A DNA stretch of 64,000 nt, taken from Punica granatum (taxonomy: Eukaryota > Streptophyta > Magnoliopsida > Myrtales > Lythraceae). Under the pieces are notes generated by a model. That model made no database searches, had not been told where the DNA came from, and saw only the letters and a program-made list of their open reading frames with translations. Position 1 is the first letter of the stretch, and each line of letters starts with the position of its first letter. The translations under genes and the position numbers were made by a program. The DNA is taken from positions 18,056,534 to 18,120,533 of the forward strand of contig NC_045132.1 in NCBI RefSeq assembly GCF_007655135.1, read 5' to 3'. Of the stretch, positions 58,513 through 64,000 are shown piece by piece.

Positions 58513-59760
58513 TCGAATATTTGAACGGTCCACATTAATTCAATTTATTAAATAATAATCTGATAGAAAAAAAGGTCTTATTTTTTCGTTAGGACGGTAT
58601 GGTTTATTGTCTGTTCTTAGTTTTGAGTTACCTTTCAAAAGATGATATTGATTATCCCTAAACGTCAGATCAACTTTAATATTCCAAGATATGGTAAGAA
58701 TTTTTGCAATTTAGCGTTTAATCCAATCCAGATTTTGTTTAATTTCGGATAAAATTTCTCGCTATTGTCTGATTAAACCTCCACGTTTCATCCCCCAACC
58801 CCTCTGCTCTCTGAAGAGGAAGAAGAAGAAGAAGAGATTGGGTCTCTCTCTAACATTTCCGACAGTGACAGACAAATTGCTGCGACTCCGTTCTTTCTCT
58901 CTCTCTCTCTATAACTCTCTCCCTGTCAAGTTTTCTCGCAGAGTTGACAGCTACACGTTTTGTTCTTCTCCTCCTCCTCCTCCTTCTTCGGGAGATTCTC
59001 CTTTCAACGTTGCCGCGGATTCTTCCCTTTCCCGTTCCCGCTTCTTCCATTTCTTGCCTCTCGATAGCCCATTCACAATCATAGCTCATCGCCGTGCTCG
59101 TCCCTCCCCTTTTCGCATTCTTTCCCCAGCCGGGTATGCTCCGATTGGGCTCTTAAACCTTCGGATGGAATCAAAATCGGAGCTTTGATATTCGGGGTGG
59201 CGTATTTTGGGGTATATTGTTGTAATTGGTATTCTTTTCGTGATGCTTTTCGGGGGGGTGTGCTTTAAGGAATGAGCGGAATAAGCGATTGCGTGCCGGC
59301 CTTTGGAAGTCATAGATTCATTTTCGGCGTTTGGTGTCGATGTTCTCGGCAGATCTGTTCCTTTAAGCTGATTTCTTTGTGGTTTATCCATTCATTTTTT
59401 ATGTGGTTCTGAAACGGCGGGAAGGAAGGATCGGAGATTCTTATATCCTTTTAGGGCCACCCTTTTTTTCGTTTTGTCCCTTCCCAAAAGATCCTTCCTT
59501 GCATAGTGAGTCAGAGCTTTGCTAAAGCTAAATCGAATCGAAGGTGAATTGGGGCGAAAAGTTAGCATTTTTCGATTGGATCTCTCGTGCGAAATTGAGG
59601 AATCGAGAAGGGTCATTGAGCAGTGGGGAGATTGCCGAATTCGAGGAGGTTAGGTGAATCTTGTAAGCAGTTTGTGACGGATCCGACTTCGGAGAACAGG
59701 GGCTGTAGGTGGACAGCAGTTGGACTGGAGTGCTTTATCGAAATTGTTAGAGCCCTAAGG
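58513..59760 (+). other. Promoter and 5' leader of the PP2C gene
   Basis: A CT tract (58893-58910) and a GAA-rich stretch (58816-58836) mark the likely leader start. Several short upstream frames occur (for example ATG at 59164 and 59401) if the leader is unspliced. A plausible leader intron begins GGGTATGC near 59132. This is inference without transcript data. Confidence 0.45.
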
Positions 59761-62700
59761 ATGGGGTCCTGCTTCTCTTTGGAGGGCAGGACCCCTATCC
59801 CGAGCTCACCAACTTCACCAACCGGTGGCATCCAGAAGTGGAAGCCCTCCTACAAGAAGAAGCTCGACCTCACTTACTGGAGGGAAGAGCCTCTGCATAA
59901 GATCCCGGGCAGGTTGTATATGAATGGCTCAAACGAGTTTGCCTCCTTGTTCACTATGCAGGGAAAGAAAGGAACCAATCAAGATGCGATGATTGTTTGG
60001 GAGTTAAAGCATTCTTCTCTTTCAATTTGATGTTGTGCTTTCTTGTTCTTGCAGGAAGTTTGTTTGCTTTGTGAGGCGATCTCTATTATGTTGTTCTCTG
60101 AATCGAGACATGGGTTCGCTCTACTTCATCTTGCGTTTGAAGGACTTTCATGTCCGTATGCATGCTTTTGGTGTCTATGGTTGGATTCAATCTGTCAGCG
60201 AGTATGCTCTTTCTCAAATGGAGAGGGAGAGTATGTCTCCCTTGCCACGCCTTTTATAATAGAATTGTGAATGCTACATCTGCAATACTTGTATTTAATG
60301 GCAAATGTGATTCATCTCGGCTTTCATGGATCATTTGGCCTGGCATACATGTGCATGTATATATCTACAGGTGTGTACATTTAGCTGACAGCAATATCGC
60401 AAAAACAGCTCCAATCTATTAGCTGGAGAGGGATATGCTTTCTTATGGTTTTTTTTTTTTTTTTTCTGTTTATGGTTGCCTAGCAGCTGTTGCAAAATCT
60501 GAGAAAATAAAATTTGTCTCAATCAGTTTAGCAATAGAGTTCAGTAAGTTCTGATGGAATGCAGTCTGTAGTGTATTAAGTCAGTATCACCTCGAGACAT
60601 TAGCTGATAATATCTGATTTGATTAGTCACCCATTGATGACTTGTTTCTCTGTGGCCTTACTTCAAAGGAAAGACCTCTACTTCTTTCGTGTTTACTGAT
60701 TAAAAAATCTTCTATCTAAGTTGCTTTGGAGCATCTGCTGATATGTTTCTAAGTGGGAACACATTGAATTTTCATTTATTTTTTCTAATCTAATTTTAAC
60801 TCATGCTGTTTAAAATTGCTTATTTCAGAATTTCAGCTCGAGGAAAGACACTGTCTTCTGTGGTGTGTTTGATGGACACGGTCCTAATGGCCATTTGGTT
60901 GCAAAAAGAGTGAGGGATTCTCTTCCTGTGAAATTGAGTTCTCACTGGAAAGTCAATGTAAATGGTGAAGATGTTCTCAGAGAGATAAGCACTAAGAGCA
61001 CTGTCAGCCAGAGCTGCGATGGTACCCCACTTCTCTCTGTTTCTGAAGAATCGAGGACTTCTGTTGAGCTTGAGGACAATGAGAAGCACCCTGAGATCTT
61101 CCAGTCACTCAAGGAGTCGTTCTTGAAGGCTTTTAGGGTCATGGACAGGGAGCTCAGGATGCACCCAAATATTGATTGCTACTGTAGCGGGACAACAGCG
61201 GTTACACTTGTCAAGCAGGTTAGTATTAACTCTATGGACCTTCATGTTTTATCTTGATCTTAAACCTTTGCATTTTTCTTGATGGCAGTATTGTGGAGTG
61301 CTATTTGACCATGAGGAATTAAATTGTGTTAATAGGGTAAGCATGTTGTGCTCGGCAATATTGGAGACTCCAGGGCTGTACTGGGCACACGTGATGAAGA
61401 TGGTTCTCTTGTTGCAGTTCAGTTGACTGTTGACCTCAAACCAAACATTCCAGGTCATCTATCTTTCCTCCTCTCTTTCTCCTCTCAATCGGTTTCTCTT
61501 GTGTATGTAAGACAAACCAGGCTACAGACTAACAAATTTAGATTTAATTATTGCGAGATAGAAAGTTAGGCTTCTGTAGTCATGGTATTATATAACCAAA
61601 GGAGGATAAATTCCCCAAGAGAATGATCAGAAGTTTTCTCTTTGAACCTACTTGGAGCATGTTCCTTGGATCAGCCACTGGACCATATTCAGCATTCACT
61701 GATTAGTGTGACGGAAGGTTGAGTTTTTCTTTTATAAACTTAATTAATTTGGGGAAACATAGATCTTGGAGCTGAATTAATAGGTTTATGGTCCATGATG
61801 TAGCATTGTGGGTTGAATCATCCATAGTCAGAATACCCACTTGTTTACTTCCTGTATAAGCCCTGAATTTCAAAGATTATTGTAAGAGGAAGATGCTAAA
61901 GCTCTTTTAAAAGCCCTGTTTCTGTTTGTTCTCTTTATTCTTGTACCAACTCGGTCTCGTTGCACATTACAGCTGAGGCAGAGAGAATTCGCAAATATAA
62001 GGGGCGGGTTTTTGCTCTACAAGGCGAACCTGAAGTTGCCCGGGTTTGGTTACCGAACGCACTCTCTCCGGGCCTTGCCATGGCTCGGGCCTTTGGAGAT
62101 TTCTGTCTCAAGGATTTTGGTCTCATCTCGGTGCCCGAAGTTTCCTACCGATGCATCGGCAAGAAGGATGAATTCATTGTCTTGGCCACAGATGGGGTTT
62201 GTTACTTCAAATCGTTTCCCATTTTTCTCTTCTTCTCAAAACTGGGCTGGAGATTGAAGTGGACGTGTTATGGATTCGTCATGTTTTATTATGTCTAGTC
62301 ATTATATTCACAAAATTAATATGAAAAATTATTTGGAAAATAAATATAGTCAATTAAAAGAGAAACAAGGAAGAGCTGGCTGGTTTATTGAGAGTTCTGG
62401 AGTGAAATTGGCTGGTCTTGAACGAGAACTGGCCGATTGTCAATTGGCTGCCTGGTGCAGTTTTTAGAAGAATTCTTACACTCTTTTGTCCATTGTGCTT
62501 AGATCTGGGATGTGCTTTCAAACAAGGAAGTCGTGGACATCATAGCATCGGCACCAGCGCGTTCCTCAGCAGCGCGATCGCTGGTCGAGAACGCGGTTCG
62601 TGCTTGGAGATACAAGTATCCGACTTCCAAAGTCGATGACTGTGCCGTGGTTTGCCTCTTCCTCGACTCGGATAGCCTCTCTACTGCTTCAAATTCGAAG

Positions 62701-62892
62701 CCCAACGAGCAGCAGCCCTCTTCTATGGACCAAGCCAAGACCACCACGGAAGGGAGCAAGGATGATGCCTCAGAGTCTGAGAATGTGGACACCGAGGGTG
62801 ATTGGTCCGCCCTCGAAGGCGTATCTCGTTTGAATACTCTTCTGAACCTGCCGAGTTATGTCCCCGGGAAGGATGAGAAACAGGCTTCTTGA
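59761..62892 (+). CDS. Protein phosphatase 2C, clade-E-like, about 451-454 aa
   Basis: The exons are 59761 to about 60002, about 60829 (or 60837)-61218, 61336-61453, 61973-62196 and 62503-62892. The N-terminus MGSCFS fits N-myristoylation at G2 with a palmitoylatable C4, so membrane attachment is inferred. Family motifs: GKKGTNQDAM, the metal-binding DGHG (96-99), GDSRAVLG (221 onward), ARAFGDFCLK, ATDG (322-325) followed by IWDVLSNKEVV, and VDDCAVVCLFL near the catalytic end. PP2C enzymes are Mg/Mn-dependent Ser/Thr phosphatases; clade E members act at membranes in growth and stress signalling. A Ser/Glu-rich tail follows the catalytic domain. Exons 2-5 have regular GT-AG junctions. The exon 1 donor is odd: the family frame needs GAG then AAT, but the sequence offers GA|GTTAAAG. 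A second acceptor eight bases further in would keep the frame at a cost of three residues. Confidence 0.93.
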
Positions 62893-63677
62893 GGTACAAC
62901 GGGGGTGGCCCTGCTTGATCGAGGAAAGAGGTGCTGCATCCCGTCTTTTCGATTTTTTTTTTCCTTCTTTTCCAAGATGTTCATTATATAATTTTTTTGG
63001 GGAAGGTTTCTTTTGGCAAAGAAGGGTGGGAAAGGGAAAGGGAATTTTGTGGCCATCATCAATGGTTAATATCTTCGTGGAGAGGTGGGACCCGGCTGTA
63101 TTAGGATGCCTGGGAAATTGACCATTCTCTCTGTCTCTCTCTGGTGTTGGGGCTGTGGTTAGGATTGGCTTTCTTCTTCTCCTCTGTAGAATCTTACCAT
63201 ATTTTGGTTGTCCCAATTACGGTTGATTTGTAATTTGTAAAACACATTAATATTCTTGAGCTTCGATGATGAATGATTAATAATAACTTTCAATGTGGCT
63301 GCCTTCTTTCACATATGCATTTCCCTTGTTGGACCGACCTTTTATACTTTTGTTCCAGTGTTACCGCATAAACTTGAAGAGAGAACGATCTTATGTGTGT
63401 GAAGTCGACTCTATATGGTGTGACATTGGCTGGTTACATTAAGGTTCGCTCTTTCATGGACCTGCTTCAATGTTACATCTTTAGGTTGTAGATCCTGGAG
63501 TCGATCACTGTCGGAGCAAGGCCCCTGCTCTGGTGAAAAAATATCGGGTTGTCGCGATCGAGAGGGGGCCCACCTAATCTGAGAAATGAATACACAAGTG
63601 GTCAAATTGGAACTACATCTTCATCCCGCCTTATCCAGAAACGGGAGGAGAAGGATCACATAACAAAACTGTAGCTC
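62893..63677. other. PP2C 3' untranslated region and spacer
   Basis: No other gene is seen to about 63677. Confidence 0.5.
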
Positions 63678-64000
63678 TTAATTCCCAACCACCCCAGAAA
63701 ATATTGAGGCCCAGTATGGGCGGATATGAGTGCTTCTGCTGTCTCCACCGCTGTCTCCACCGCTCCCTCTCCCGCCAACGCCTGTGGAGGCTGCAGCTGC
63801 CGCCGGATCAACAAATGTGTCCCCACCGCCTTCAAGTTCGTCACTCGTCAGCTGCACCATCATGGTCATCACCAGCGGAGCAAGTTCTCCCTCCGAGGTT
63901 CCCTTCTCTGAACTCTTCTCTGCCCTTTTTTCGAGTGGCGGGCAAGGGTGATTTTCTTTTGTCAAACCTTGTGTGTTTGGCAATGTCGAGGACGGTCCAG
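63678..64000 (-). CDS. Possible C-terminal part of a gene running off the window
   Basis: On the minus strand a frame is open from the window edge to a TAA at 63678, about 107 codons. It is charged at first, then Gly/Ala/Ser-rich (DPAAAAASTG, GGRGSGGDSGGDS), and ends SIFSGVVGN. No domain is recognised. The GC-rich composition is unlike the spacer, but the plus strand is also open here, so the true strand is uncertain. Confidence 0.25.
   Translation of the reverse strand, partial: GPSSTLPNTQGLTKENHPCPPLEKRAEKSSEKGTSEGELAPLVMTMMVQLTSDELEGGGDTFVDPAAAAASTGVGGRGSGGDSGGDSRSTHIRPYWASIFSGVVGN

Noticed and set aside
58838..59188. 116-codon frame in the PP2C leader
   Set aside because: It lacks an ATG start, is Ser/Pro/Phe-rich from CT tracts, and lies in the expected 5' leader.
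59623..59760. N-terminal extension of the PP2C protein
   Set aside because: The frame is open upstream but has no ATG before 59761, and MGSC at 59761 is the family N-terminus.
1..64000. CRISPR arrays, prokaryotic operons, organellar DNA, rRNA genes
   Set aside because: None of the signatures was found; the direct repeats present are transposon or tandem repeats of plant type.

Overview
The window is nuclear DNA from a flowering plant, most likely a eudicot. It has AT-rich intergenic DNA, genes with short exons and GT-AG introns, plant-specific gene families and plant-type transposons. No prokaryotic, organellar or CRISPR features were seen. All gene models were read by hand from splice sites and family resemblance.

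Five protein-coding genes can be supported, all on the + strand: (1) a single-exon membrane-anchored RING-H2 ubiquitin ligase at 183-797; (2) a two-exon gene for a 75-residue single-pass membrane protein at 9433-9749; (3) an eight-exon BZW/eIF5-mimic translation regulator of 411 aa at 17024-21012; (4) a nine-exon PYRR gene for plastid riboflavin synthesis, 604 aa, at 26635-30088; (5) a five-exon clade-E-like protein phosphatase 2C at 59761-62892. The genes belong to unrelated pathways, and nothing suggests that they are co-regulated. A doubtful partial reading frame runs off the right edge on the minus strand.

Mobile DNA fills much of the rest. At 37.0-49.5 kb a Ty3/gypsy element of Athila type (38134-47777, minus strand) sits inside an older, Gag-only Ty1/copia derivative. 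The Athila-type element has two 1247-bp LTRs about 99% identical, the target duplication CATTT, a tRNA-Asp-type primer site, and intact gag and pol frames separated by one in-frame TAA. At 12.39-16.21 kb there is a Mutator-like element with terminal inverted repeats of 320-390 bp, a broken mudrA-type transposase and sub-terminal repeats. Smaller elements include a hAT-type MITE with a perfect 8-bp target duplication directly upstream of gene 2, a fold-back element with an almost pure A/T core, three further MITEs, a SINE-like family in at least six copies, and several Helitron-like 3' ends.

The first 5 kb downstream of the RING gene holds layered duplications: a tandem 280-bp duplication, a longer A-B / A'-B' duplication, and a three-copy array of about 290 bp. 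The points most worth checking are the damaged first splice donor of the PP2C gene with a tandem acceptor that could rescue the frame, the GC-AG intron and five-base first coding exon of the BZW gene, the gag-pol stop, and the SINE-like and Helitron-like families.
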